A program made the translations under genes and the position numbers. DNA of 31,609 bases from CAYZEZ01 sp964477295. Its GTDB lineage: Bacteria; Bacteroidota; Bacteroidia; Bacteroidales; SM23-62. The first letter of the stretch is position 1. Every line of letters starts with the position of its first letter. Positions 1-7,933 of this stretch are shown piece by piece. The stretch covers positions 1-31,609 of the forward strand of contig CAYZEZ010000014.1 of assembly GCA_964477295.1 (NCBI GenBank), in the 5' to 3' direction. The notes under the pieces are model-generated. The model saw only the letters and a program-made list of their open reading frames with translations, was not told the DNA's origin and did not search any database.

Positions 1-60
1 TCGAACCTACGACCCCCTGCTTGTAAGGCAGGTGCTCTGAACCAGCTGAGCTAATCGCCC
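1..60 (-). tRNA. tRNA-Val (anticodon UAC), 3' end cut off by window edge
   Basis: Read on the minus strand, the acceptor 5' half GGGCGAT starts at 60, followed by the D-arm GCTCAGCTGGTTCAGAGC. The anticodon stem CCTGC/GCAGG encloses the loop CTTACAA, so the anticodon is TAC and the tRNA decodes GUA valine codons. The T-stem GTAGG and loop start TTCGA run off the window edge, so the last part of the T-arm and the acceptor 3' strand are not visible. Length and spacing are normal as far as seen. Confidence 0.93.
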
Positions 61-169
61 TGAAAGCGGGTGCAAATATAATGGAGAATTTCCTTTAAAC
101 AAAGAAAAGAAGTTTAATTTTAATAATTTTGACGGCATAACTTTTGATGTATAATTCAACTTTCATGTG

Positions 170-961
170 ATGAAACGGATATCAATTTTATTTTGCTATT
201 TGATCCTTTGTTTATTCCTGTTCTCAGGAGTAAATGGACAAAAACCTCTCAGAGTCACTTTCCTGGGAAATAGTCTGACCTACTTTCATGATTTGCCTGA
301 GATGATAAAGGATATGGCAAAAGCTGCCGGAGACAAAATTGAAGTGGATACCTATGCCCCGGGTGGCTGGACTTTTTACAAGCATGCAAACAGTGAAGAA
401 TCATATAAAAAAATTAATGACTCAAAGAGTGATATTGTTGTCATTCAGGGCAATAGCAAAGATGCTTCCTTTTACTGGTGGCGTGAAAATATGATGTATC
501 CTGCTGTCCGCAAGCTGACCGAAATGATAGAAACCAGCGGAGCACGTCCCATGCTTTATCTTACCTATGCGAACTGGGGCGGAGGAGAAAAGTGCCTGGA
601 GGAATTCAACGCCAAGTTTTGTTCTATGCCGTTTGAGGGTTATTATGATTTCCAGGATACGATCATTGCAGGTTATATGGAAATTGCCAATGAACTGGAT
701 ATTGCTGTGGCGCCGGTCGGAGTCGCCTGGAAAGAGGTTTTGATGGACGGGCAGCTCTCCACTTTATGGGTAAATGATAATGTGCATCCGAGTATTGCAG
801 GTGCCTATCTGACAACATGTGTTTTCTATGCCGCTATTTTTAAGAAATCACCTGTTGGGATAAAATACTATTCTATTGTTCCGGAGTGGAGGGCGCGGTA
901 CCTGCAGAAGGTGGCAGCAAAAATTGTGTTGGAAAATCCCGAACAGTGGAATCTTTATTAA
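170..961 (+). CDS. Exported SGNH/GDSL-type hydrolase
   Basis: This is a predicted secreted esterase or deacetylase of the SGNH superfamily, about 263 aa. Residues 1-23 form a signal peptide ending near VNG/Q. Block I is GNSLT at 33-37 with the putative nucleophile Ser35. The C-terminal block V is DNVHPS, supplying the Asp-x-x-His pair. The middle block (QGNSKD) departs from the usual GxND, so the subfamily is uncertain and may be DUF4886-like. I chose ATG at 170; an in-frame GTG lies immediately upstream at 167. The TAA stop shares its last base with a heptamer array. Its place beside a lyase and sulfatases suggests deacylation of carbohydrate, but this is inference and the substrate cannot be told. 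Confidence 0.8.
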   Translation: MKRISILFCYLILCLFLFSGVNGQKPLRVTFLGNSLTYFHDLPEMIKDMAKAAGDKIEVDTYAPGGWTFYKHANSEESYKKINDSKSDIVVIQGNSKDASFYWWRENMMYPAVRKLTEMIETSGARPMLYLTYANWGGGEKCLEEFNAKFCSMPFEGYYDFQDTIIAGYMEIANELDIAVAPVGVAWKEVLMDGQLSTLWVNDNVHPSIAGAYLTTCVFYAAIFKKSPVGIKYYSIVPEWRARYLQKVAAKIVLENPEQWNLY

Positions 962-995
962 GTGAAGAGTGAAGAGTGAAGAGTGACGAGTGAAG
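961..995 (+). repeat. Heptamer array AGTGAAG/AGTGACG, 5 units
   Basis: Five exact 7-bp units follow the stop codon of the SGNH gene: three AGTGAAG, one AGTGACG, one AGTGAAG. A GT-rich tail (about 997-1030, GATGTGTGGGTTTGGGTG) follows. The array plus tail is nearly duplicated at 1535-1585. Confidence 0.95.
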
Positions 996-1042
996 CGATG
1001 TGTGGGTTTGGGTGTTGAGTGCGAGTTGGATTTATTATTCGA

Positions 1043-1077
1043 AGAACGAAGAACCAGGAACGAAAAACCAAGAACCA
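1043..1077 (+). repeat. Heptamer array of AGAACCA type, 5 units
   Basis: Five consecutive 7-bp units: AGAACGA, AGAACCA, GGAACGA, AAAACCA, AGAACCA. The tract ends 4 nt before the ATG chosen for the DUF6882-like gene. It can be read through in frame from upstream, giving a low-complexity N-terminus that I regard as not translated. Confidence 0.9.
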
Positions 1078-1081
1078 ATAT

Positions 1082-1546
1082 ATGGACCCTTTTGAATTCA
1101 ACGAACTCATTCAGCAGTCCTTAGTTAATATTGAGAACAAACAAAAGGAACTGGTTGAATCCTTTGACCTGGATAACTATTCGCGAATTGAATATGACCA
1201 GGAATCCGGTACCATGACCTTCTCGGAAGAGGGAGTACAGCAAAAAGTTGTGGCTCATTTCCAGGTTATAGGAACCTATTCCGATGCTTCCAAAACCTGG
1301 CTGTGGGCGTGGGATAATCCCTATCTGCTCGACAATACGACCGAAGCTTCGCTTAAGATTAAAGAATTCGGTGAGAAAAATAAGATTCAGAAACTGACAG
1401 ATCCTAAATGGGATGCCACACGACAGGATGCCTGGGAAATGACGGCCATGGCAGCCCACATCCTCCAGGCCAAAGGAGTACAAATAATACCATCGGATGA
1501 GATCAATGCGTATGTGGTACTTACTACCGTGAAGAGTGAAGAGTGA
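1082..1546 (+). CDS. DUF6882-like protein with array-encoded C-terminus
   Basis: A 154-aa cytosolic protein with no signal peptide. The core QVIGTYSDASKTWLWAWDNP followed by a helical region with DAWEMTAMAAHIL resembles the DUF6882 family as I remember it; function is unknown. I chose ATG 1082 because the upstream in-frame extension is only heptamer repeat. The last five codons (Val-Lys-Ser-Glu-Glu) and the TGA stop lie inside an AGTGAAG/AGTGACG array: the reading frame passes two out-of-frame TGAs and stops at the third unit. The native 3' end may therefore have been replaced by repeat. The gene sits between two near-identical copies of an array plus GT-rich tail. Confidence 0.65.
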   Translation: MDPFEFNELIQQSLVNIENKQKELVESFDLDNYSRIEYDQESGTMTFSEEGVQQKVVAHFQVIGTYSDASKTWLWAWDNPYLLDNTTEASLKIKEFGEKNKIQKLTDPKWDATRQDAWEMTAMAAHILQAKGVQIIPSDEINAYVVLTTVKSEE

Positions 1547-1622
1547 CGAGTGACGAGATGTGTGGGTTTTGGGTGTGAGTGTGAGTGTGAGTGTGAGTGT
1601 GAGTGTGCGTGTGCGTGTGGGA
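1528..1622 (+). repeat. Heptamer array (4 units) plus GTGTGA hexamer tract
   Basis: Units CGTGAAG, AGTGAAG, AGTGACG, AGTGACG occupy 1528-1555 and contain the DUF6882-like stop codon at 1544-1546. They are followed by GATGTGTGGGTTTTGGGTG and then a hexamer microsatellite (GTGTGA, then GTGTGC) to about 1622. Positions 1535-1585 match 975-1025 at roughly 90%. Confidence 0.93.
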
Positions 1623-1660
1623 TGGATTAATAATTGTCAATTTTACTCAAAAACAACATT

Positions 1661-2302
1661 ATGAAGATCCTGAAGATGCTTGCTGTATCAATCTCAGTGT
1701 TATCTTTTGTAACCACTGTTTGTTCACAGGATGATCCTTTTAAAGGTATAACCGATGAGGTTGTACTGCCAATGCTTAAAAGACTCCCCTATAACCAGGG
1801 AGGAATGAATGTACCTGCCGTTGATGGCCGGCTATTATACAACATCATTACTGAAAATGAATATAAGCGCGGCCTGGAGATCGGGACTTCAAACGGCTAT
1901 TCGGGACTATGGCAGGGACTGGCATTCAGGGAGACAGGAGGAAAGATGATCACCATTGAAATAGAGGAGAGAAGGGCGAAAGAGGCCCGGGAGAATTTCA
2001 AAAAGGCCGGACTGGATGGCGTGATCGATTCCCGCATCAATGATGCTTTTAAAGAGATCCCCAAAATTGAAGGGGATTTTGATTTCATTTTCCTGGATGC
2101 CTGGAAACCGGATTATATTAAGTTCTATAAGATGCTCTATCCCAGGTTAAAGGTGGGAGGCACCCTTACGGCGCACAATGTGAGAGGCCAGGCCTATCAG
2201 ATGAAGGATTTCCTTGAAGAAATTCAGAATAACCCGGACCTGGAAACGGTGATTAACAGGGATAGCAGTGCAGGAGTGTCAATCAGCGTTAAAAAGAAGT
2301 GA
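1661..2302 (+). CDS. O-methyltransferase-like protein with N-terminal signal peptide
   Basis: A 213-aa class I SAM-dependent methyltransferase fold of the COG4122/O-methyltransferase family 3 type. Motif I is LEIGTSNGYSG. The acidic residue after strand 2 is in ITIEIEE. The DFIFLDAWKPDYIKFY motif and following KVGG match motifs IV/V. Oddly, residues 1-23 are a clear signal peptide (hydrophobic stretch to CSQDD), which predicts a periplasmic location where SAM is not expected. ATG 1661 was preferred to the upstream TTG at 1634 because it starts the signal peptide. The TGA stop lies inside the first AGTGACG unit of the downstream array. The fold assignment is firm; an enzymatic role outside the cytoplasm is doubtful. 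Confidence 0.82.
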   Translation: MKILKMLAVSISVLSFVTTVCSQDDPFKGITDEVVLPMLKRLPYNQGGMNVPAVDGRLLYNIITENEYKRGLEIGTSNGYSGLWQGLAFRETGGKMITIEIEERRAKEARENFKKAGLDGVIDSRINDAFKEIPKIEGDFDFIFLDAWKPDYIKFYKMLYPRLKVGGTLTAHNVRGQAYQMKDFLEEIQNNPDLETVINRDSSAGVSISVKKK

Positions 2303-2369
2303 CGAGTGACGAGTGACGAGTGACGAGTGACGAGGAAAACGAAGAACGCTGAACGCTGAACGCAGAACG
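2298..2369 (+). repeat. Two adjacent heptamer arrays: AGTGACG x5 and GAACGCT x3.7
   Basis: 2298-2332 holds five perfect AGTGACG units containing the methyltransferase stop. After a short linker, 2344-2369 holds GAACGCT, GAACGCT, GAACGCA, GAACG. The second array ends 3 nt from the stop of the small minus-strand gene, so together the arrays fill the gap between two convergent genes. The GAACGCT type reappears at 31201-31214. Confidence 0.95.
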
Positions 2370-2372
2370 ATT

Positions 2373-2582
2373 TCAGAGTTTCAGGTGTCCGCTCCGGACT
2401 TCCTGGAACATGACACGGATGCCTTCTTCATTTAGATCCAGGTCGTCGATGAAATTGACATAATTGAGGAATTGCTCCCGGGAGATATCATATTTTTGTA
2501 ATTGCTTCTCAATGACCTGTCTGTCATCTCCCTTTTTTAAGGTCCTGTATAGTTTGATAAAATTTTCGACCGTAAGTACCAT
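2373..2582 (-). CDS. Small hypothetical protein
   Basis: A 69-aa soluble, charged, helix-rich protein (start MVLTVENFIKLYRTL, end VRSGHLKL) with no signal peptide or recognisable domain. ATG at 2582 was chosen over an in-frame TTG at 2600. Residues 10-60 look like two or three amphipathic helices with a KQLQKYDISREQFLNYV segment. It is convergent with the methyltransferase gene and divergent from the lyase gene, sharing a roughly 125-bp upstream region with the latter. I do not recognise the family. Frame conservation is plausible but unproven. Confidence 0.5.
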   Translation of the reverse strand: MVLTVENFIKLYRTLKKGDDRQVIEKQLQKYDISREQFLNYVNFIDDLDLNEEGIRVMFQEVRSGHLKL

Positions 2583-2707
2583 ATCTCTCAGATTTATCAA
2601 AATGCCATTTGCAATAAATAAATATAGTAATTTTTTAACTTCAATGGTTGATTTACTATTGAATGACCATTTTATCCATCTATTGGTTGCCTTAAAATCA
2701 TTTCACC

Positions 2708-5032
2708 ATGAAAATAACTAGTTGTCTGCTTATTGCACTTTTCCTGTTTATCCAAACTCAATTAATACATTCACAAGCTTCAGCAAACCCTGTCTCTATA
2801 AACCGGTATCTTGAGTTTGCAAGGGCTTCGGCCGACTGGACCTGGGATCATTACGATTCTCTTGAGCAGGCCTGGAAAAACAGTATCGAGCCTGAAAACA
2901 TCTTTGGCTACAGGCCACCACCCCGATTCCTTGAAATGGCTTGTATCTACGCCTACCTGTTCGAAACAGAAAACGATGAAGAATACGCCAAAAGAGCTAT
3001 AAATGTATTGACAACATACGGTGACTACACGAAATTTTACCCTGAGAAAGCAATTGAATCACGCTTCGACTATTCTGAAGGAGTTCCTGCCCTTCCCGAT
3101 TTTTTTACCACCATGAGATATATCCGTGCATATGTTTTACTGAAAGAAATGGAATATGTGGGAAGGGTACAACAGGGTAAGATTGAACAGATAATTATAC
3201 ATTCTGTCAATTATTTGCTGCAGAGCCAGGAATGGGGACCCATGAACCGGTCGGCCCTCAGGGCTGAAACCCTTGCATGGGCAGTAAGAGCCATACCGGA
3301 TCATCCTGCCTCGGCCACCTGGAAAATGTATGGGGATGCCCTTGGATCAGATAACTGGGGAAACTGGGAGATTGAGGATGCCTCGCTATATAATGCCGTG
3401 TGGTTGTACAGCATGATCGGCTATGCAAATGCCACAGGAAGCAGGGACGCCCTTTTTAATACACCCGAAATGTATTACTACGGACAATATTTTCTCAACC
3501 TGGTGTGCCCCGATGGAATGATTCCCGATTATGGCGATGCCCACTGGAGATCGAACTGGAGCCGTTTCCTGGTTTATTTTGAAGCAGCAGCCAAAGCATA
3601 TAATGACCAGGAAATGAAATGGGTGGCCCGGCAACTGGCTTCGAAGTTTATCGACTGGAAGGCTGTATCCAATACAGGATTAGCCTATGAGTTGATGGAT
3701 GCCTTCGTTTTTGGTACCGACAGGGTGGTCGAAAAAAAACCTGGTCATCTGAGCATGGAGGTTATGGAAGATATTATAGGGAAAAAGATTGTTTTCCGGG
3801 ATGGGTGGGATCCGGCTTCTGCATATTTGTTGCTTAATTACAGGGATGAAGGTGACGGGGGGGCAATTTACAGGGATTATCTGCGGGATGTGATCCCTGT
3901 TGAAGAAGAAAAAATGACGCACGGTCATGCGGATGAAAACAGCATTGTTTTGATGATGCAGGATGGATCGGTGTTGCTTCACGACGGGGGATATCGTGAT
4001 TATATGCCCAGCGGGCCCTATGGCGCATACAGGCAGGATTATTTTCATAACCGACTGTGTGTGAGGCCTGAAAAGATATGGTATGGACAGGAGGATGGAG
4101 AATACCGGTATAGCATACCCGGTCATCCGTCTGTTCCGGCTCAATCCGTTATCAAATTTCTCAGGAATGCAGGCTCATACAGGAAAGTACAAACAAAAAA
4201 GATCGATTTTCTCACTTTTGATGATTTCGATTATAGTCGGACCAGGCTCATTGACAGCGATATGGGTTATGCGTGGGACAGGATACTGGTATGGGTAAAA
4301 GAACCCGGAGTTTATATTGTTTTTGATGTAGTAAAGACAATGCACGAAGGATTTTATACTGCAGCAAACCTGTGGCATACCCGTCAGGTTGCATCTTCCG
4401 GCGAACATTGGTATGACACCTTTTACGATTCATTGAACCATTACCCTACCCATCCCGGCACCAATTTATTGATATACTTTCCGAAGAACCATTACCGGTT
4501 TGAACAGGTGGAGGATGAAACCAGGAATTACCAGCAGGAAAAGCTTATTGCTGAATTTTCAGGCCAGTATTTTGAACTGGGTCAGCACATTGGATTTGTG
4601 ACAGTACTCGTCCCGCATGGTTCCGGTGAAGATCCGGCCGATTGGCTTAAGAAGATTGAATATGTTGAATCGGACCGGGCAAAGGATGGTATGTCGGTCC
4701 GTCTGAAACTGGATAATGGTGACAAGATACAGGTGGGTGTGAAGTGCGATCTCAGGATGGATATTGTGCGAGACAACAGGAGACCAAAGTACACTTATGA
4801 ATCGGGTAAAATAAAGTATGGAGCCATAGAGACCAACGCTGATTTCTTTTTTACACATTTATCGGGAAAAGAAATTGACTATACGGCTGTTAATACCACC
4901 AGGATCGATTTCAATGGAACAACGCTGTTCCAGGCAAAACCCAATTATTTCTACCTGGCTTTCGATGGCAGTAAGGATGCGGAGGGAGCCGGGAAGGTAC
5001 GTTACTGGAGAGGGAGAAGAAATTTGGAATGA
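2708..5032 (+). CDS. Heparinase II/III-type polysaccharide lyase, secreted
   Basis: A 774-aa exported protein with a signal peptide at 1-22 (ending HSQ/A). Residues about 30-380 are Trp/Tyr-rich helices typical of the (alpha/alpha) toroid of alginate, heparin and oligo-uronate lyases. Residues about 385-610 carry the heparinase II/III beta-sandwich signature: THGHADENS (His405, His407, Asp409) followed by GSVLLHDGGY. The rest is further beta-strand. The likely reaction is beta-elimination of a uronic-acid glycan in the periplasm or outside the cell. The PL family (12, 15, 17 or 21) cannot be decided by eye. The stop codon TGA 5030-5032 lies inside a repeat-like stretch (GAATTTGG motifs, then GT-rich sequence), so the final residues Asn-Leu-Glu may be repeat-encoded. 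Convergent with the lectin-like lipoprotein gene. Confidence 0.8.
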   Translation: MKITSCLLIALFLFIQTQLIHSQASANPVSINRYLEFARASADWTWDHYDSLEQAWKNSIEPENIFGYRPPPRFLEMACIYAYLFETENDEEYAKRAINVLTTYGDYTKFYPEKAIESRFDYSEGVPALPDFFTTMRYIRAYVLLKEMEYVGRVQQGKIEQIIIHSVNYLLQSQEWGPMNRSALRAETLAWAVRAIPDHPASATWKMYGDALGSDNWGNWEIEDASLYNAVWLYSMIGYANATGSRDALFNTPEMYYYGQYFLNLVCPDGMIPDYGDAHWRSNWSRFLVYFEAAAKAYNDQEMKWVARQLASKFIDWKAVSNTGLAYELMDAFVFGTDRVVEKKPGHLSMEVMEDIIGKKIVFRDGWDPASAYLLLNYRDEGDGGAIYRDYLRDVIPVEEEKMTHGHADENSIVLMMQDGSVLLHDGGYRDYMPSGPYGAYRQDYFHNRLCVRPEKIWYGQEDGEYRYSIPGHPSVPAQSVIKFLRNAGSYRKVQTKKIDFLTFDDFDYSRTRLIDSDMGYAWDRILVWVKEPGVYIVFDVVKTMHEGFYTAANLWHTRQVASSGEHWYDTFYDSLNHYPTHPGTNLLIYFPKNHYRFEQVEDETRNYQQEKLIAEFSGQYFELGQHIGFVTVLVPHGSGEDPADWLKKIEYVESDRAKDGMSVRLKLDNGDKIQVGVKCDLRMDIVRDNRRPKYTYESGKIKYGAIETNADFFFTHLSGKEIDYTAVNTTRIDFNGTTLFQAKPNYFYLAFDGSKDAEGAGKVRYWRGRRNLE

Positions 5033-5101
5033 CTAGAATTTGGGTGTGGGTGTGTGCATGAATTATAACGAGAAGAAATTATGAATGAATAGAACCGGGA
5101 T

Positions 5102-5178
5102 GTGTCATACTGAACTTGTATCAGCACCTAATAGATTCCGAAACCCTGACCTGCTTCAGGGCAGGCAAGTTCGGAATG
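5102..5178. repeat. Palindromic dispersed-type repeat between convergent genes
   Basis: Outer arms GTCATACTGAACTTG (5102-5116) and CAAGTTCGGAATGAC (5164-5178) are inverted with 13 of 15 matches. Inside, CCCTGA (5142-5147) pairs with TCAGGG (5154-5159). This resembles palindromic intergenic repeats I remember from Bacteroidota, and could act as a bidirectional terminator between the lyase and lipoprotein genes. Only this one copy is in the window. Confidence 0.7.
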
Positions 5179-5199
5179 ACTGGAATAGGATCCTTTTAG

Positions 5200-7053
5200 T
5201 CACTCACACTTATCATAGTAGTCCGGGTTTTTAAAATATAGCTTAATATCATCAAAGTAAGCCTTGCTGGCTGTTCCGGAGAAGTTAAAACCGCCCAGCA
5301 CAAAATCATCCATTTCATTTTTACCTGCCATGCAATCATCGGATTCTGCCACGAACTGGTCATTGATCCATAATCTGGCCGTGCCGTTTGTCATGTTCAA
5401 TTCTACCTTCAGTTTGTACCATGTTTGTGGGGTCCAGTCTAGCGTATCGGTACAGAGAATTCGAAAATCCCCTGTATTGCTCATGCCAATGCCGTTCCTG
5501 TAACGGTATGTATTGCCGGATTCCTTAAATCCAAAGCCAAAAAAGTAGCCCTTATCAGGCTGGTTAATATACGCTGCTCCTTCAAACCGGATCTCATCCG
5601 GAACAGAATCGAGGGGAAAAGCTTCCACCCTGGCCCAGGAAGAGAGGGATGACAACATAAAGGATTTGGTTCCTTCATAGGCCACATCTTCGCTGACTTC
5701 GGCATCACTGCCATTGAACCTGGTCGTCCATTTAGAAGGATGGTCTCCAACGGTATAGTCTTCAAAATCATCACTGAAAACCAGCAGCCACTGTGTAGTA
5801 TCGAGCGTTGTAAAGTTGAGCTCTTCTCCATAAACGGTTCCATTTGAATTGGTGGCAAATGCCCTTACAAAATAGGTTGAGTTTGGATTTAACCCTGTAA
5901 GTGAACCCATAAAAGTGCCTGATCCATCTCCACTCTCAATGTAGCTGTCACCCACGGACGGGCCGGTACTTTCACTCCAGCAAAATCCCCTCGATGTAAC
6001 CGGATCCCCTCCGTCTGACAGCACCAATCCGGATGCTACTGCCGAGTTATCGGTTATTGATGCAATCTCATTGGTAGTTACTTGCGGGATGGTATCATTG
6101 GTGGTGAAATTCAACATATTCCCGTAAAATATTCCATTACTTGTTGTTGCAAAAGCTCTTACGAAATAAGTTGTTCCTGGCTGCAGTCCATCAACGTTCA
6201 ATATAAATTCTCCTTCACCGGGCCCGTTGTCAACTGACAGGCCGTCCAGTGTTGGACTCTCAGATTCACCATAGCAAAAGCCTTTGCTAATAATGGTAAT
6301 TGAGCTGTCAGTGAAGACCTGGCTACCAATTGAGGCCCTTGTTGCACTGATGACAGTAGTAAATATAGTTGTGACTTCAGGTTCTGAGAGATCCGGGGTT
6401 GTAAATGTCTTTACTTCACCATAAACAACACCATCTCTAGTCGTCACGAAAGCACTGTAATAGTACCTTGTTCCAGGTAACAGGTTTGTCATCTCGCTAA
6501 CATATATTGAGTCTTCAGCGGCCTCTTGTGTAACAAAATCAGTGGTTTCAGGAGCAGGCGAGGTATCCCAGCAAACACCCCTGGATACTATTTTCATGTT
6601 GGCAGGATTCTGGATATATCCACCCGTTCTGGCCGTAAAGCATGTCACAGAACTTGCTTCCACAGTGAGGACTTCAGGTGCAGATTCAGACAGGGTGGTA
6701 AAACTAACCTGGGCACCATAGGCAGTTCCTTCTGAGTTGGTCGTATAGGCACGCACATAATAGGTAGTTGCAGGTTCAAGATTAATTATCCGGCTGGAAA
6801 ACGTATCCGTACCGAGGCTGTCGTTGGTAAGAAAATCTTTGACCCATGGCATGGGTTTGGTATTCCATGCCACACCGCATGCCAGTACAGGTGTACCGCC
6901 ATAGTCAGTTATCACTCCACCGCTTATGGCAGAATTTGAGGTAATATTGTATACCGGTGAGGTTTCGAGGATGGCCAGGTAGTGGTCTTTTTTTTCGCAA
7001 CCAAACATGAAGATGAGAATGAAAATCAGTGAGATCTTTGATACTGTTTTCAT
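5200..7053 (-). CDS. Surface lipoprotein: four fibronectin-III-like repeats plus ConA-like lectin domain
   Basis: A 617-aa SPII lipoprotein, with Cys19 in MFGC after a hydrophobic signal. Four tandem repeats of about 95 aa (roughly 34-120, 128-215, 225-317, 325-415) each end in a version of TTYYVRAYTTNSEGTAYG plus FTT, the fibronectin-type-III-like form common in Bacteroidota surface lipoproteins. The C-terminal part (about 425-610: FSDDFEDYTVGDHPSKW to YFDDIKLYF) is a concanavalin A-like/LamG-type beta-sandwich with probable glycan-binding function. No catalytic motif is visible, so a binding or scaffold role is inferred. Short direct repeats flank the gene (AAGAAATTATGAATGA at 5073 and 7103). 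Confidence 0.75.
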   Translation of the reverse strand: MKTVSKISLIFILIFMFGCEKKDHYLAILETSPVYNITSNSAISGGVITDYGGTPVLACGVAWNTKPMPWVKDFLTNDSLGTDTFSSRIINLEPATTYYVRAYTTNSEGTAYGAQVSFTTLSESAPEVLTVEASSVTCFTARTGGYIQNPANMKIVSRGVCWDTSPAPETTDFVTQEAAEDSIYVSEMTNLLPGTRYYYSAFVTTRDGVVYGEVKTFTTPDLSEPEVTTIFTTVISATRASIGSQVFTDSSITIISKGFCYGESESPTLDGLSVDNGPGEGEFILNVDGLQPGTTYFVRAFATTSNGIFYGNMLNFTTNDTIPQVTTNEIASITDNSAVASGLVLSDGGDPVTSRGFCWSESTGPSVGDSYIESGDGSGTFMGSLTGLNPNSTYFVRAFATNSNGTVYGEELNFTTLDTTQWLLVFSDDFEDYTVGDHPSKWTTRFNGSDAEVSEDVAYEGTKSFMLSSLSSWARVEAFPLDSVPDEIRFEGAAYINQPDKGYFFGFGFKESGNTYRYRNGIGMSNTGDFRILCTDTLDWTPQTWYKLKVELNMTNGTARLWINDQFVAESDDCMAGKNEMDDFVLGGFNFSGTASKAYFDDIKLYFKNPDYYDKCE

Positions 7054-7137
7054 TGCTGAAGGAATTAAATATAAAATAAAGTTATGATAATCAGTTGAGA
7101 AAAAGAAATTATGAATGACCAGAATTGGGAATGATTA

Positions 7138-7175
7138 GAATTTGGAATTTTGAGTTTGGAGTTTGGAATTTGGAA
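7138..7175 (-). repeat. Heptamer array GAATTTG type abutting phosphatase stop
   Basis: Plus-strand units GAATTTG, GAATTTT, GAGTTTG, GAGTTTG, GAATTTG and GAATTAC keep a strict 7-bp period. The last unit (7173-7179) contains the reverse complement of the TAA stop (7176-7178) of the minus-strand phosphatase gene, so array and stop are fused. Confidence 0.9.
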
Positions 7176-7877
7176 TTACTCTTCGATATTTGGTTGGCAG
7201 ATTATTTCACGCGTGTCGAGATCAAGAGCAACCAGGTTCCCCAGGTCGCGATAATTGGTATAAACACAACCGCCATCAATGTTGATCAGTCCCGGATCAG
7301 GATTTGAGACCTGTTGTTTAATAATATCCAGCGAAACAGGTGTATGCCCATGAATAACAGTACGTCCTGCCGATTTTTCAGCATCAAATTGATTATCGCG
7401 CGACCAGACCATGGCATGATTATCATCATAAGGATTCTGCATATAGAAATTAAATCCGGCATGTACGATCAGATAATCCTGTAATTCAAAGTAATAAGGA
7501 AGATTACTCAGCAGGTCGATGTATTTTTCCTGGATCTCTGCAACCGAGTCCATTGTTATGACGGGACCGATATCGATTCCGAAAGAATGCAGGGTTGATT
7601 CTGCCCCATTATTGAGCCATCCTTCCAGGAACCTATCGTCGGTCAGGGATTCAAGAAGCATTTCTTCATGATTGCCCCTGACAGCCAGGACATTATATCC
7701 CTCACCTCTTAATGCAACCAGGTAATCCAGAACTCCTTTACTGTCCGGTCCCCGGTCAATAAAATCGCCGATAAAAAAAAGTTCATCGTCCTTTTCCAGC
7801 CGAATTTCATTTTCGATCAGTGCCCTGAAGGTTTTCAGGCACCCATGAATATCACCTATGGCTAATCTTCTCGACAC
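7176..7877 (-). CDS. PPP-family metallophosphatase (serine/threonine phosphatase or Ap4A hydrolase-like)
   Basis: A 233-aa cytosolic protein with the full calcineurin-type metal-site set: GDIHG (8-12), GDFIDRG (37-43), RGNHE (67-71), IVHAGF (His139) and VIHGHTPV (His176). Length and motif spacing match bacterial PrpA/PrpB-type protein phosphatases and symmetric Ap4A hydrolases, which cannot be separated here. The start is ATG at 7877. The gene follows the LuxR-type regulator by 56 bp on the same strand and may be co-transcribed with it. Its TAA stop is part of a heptamer array. Confidence 0.88.
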   Translation of the reverse strand: MSRRLAIGDIHGCLKTFRALIENEIRLEKDDELFFIGDFIDRGPDSKGVLDYLVALRGEGYNVLAVRGNHEEMLLESLTDDRFLEGWLNNGAESTLHSFGIDIGPVITMDSVAEIQEKYIDLLSNLPYYFELQDYLIVHAGFNFYMQNPYDDNHAMVWSRDNQFDAEKSAGRTVIHGHTPVSLDIIKQQVSNPDPGLINIDGGCVYTNYRDLGNLVALDLDTREIICQPNIEE

Positions 7878-7933
7878 AATTTTGTTTTATTGGGGATTAA
7901 TATAAGAATATCAATCAAGGGATACAACATCAT

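Noticed and set aside
961..2369. CRISPR array
   Set aside because: Repeat units are 6-7 bp without spacers, and there are no cas genes.
2464..2721. 85-codon plus-strand frame overlapping the small minus-strand gene
   Set aside because: Cys/Ser/Phe-rich, lacks motifs and overlaps the lyase start; the antisense small gene looks more protein-like.
3680..4144. 154-codon antisense frame in the lyase gene
   Set aside because: Lies fully inside a well-supported gene on the other strand and has no recognisable motif or upstream signals.
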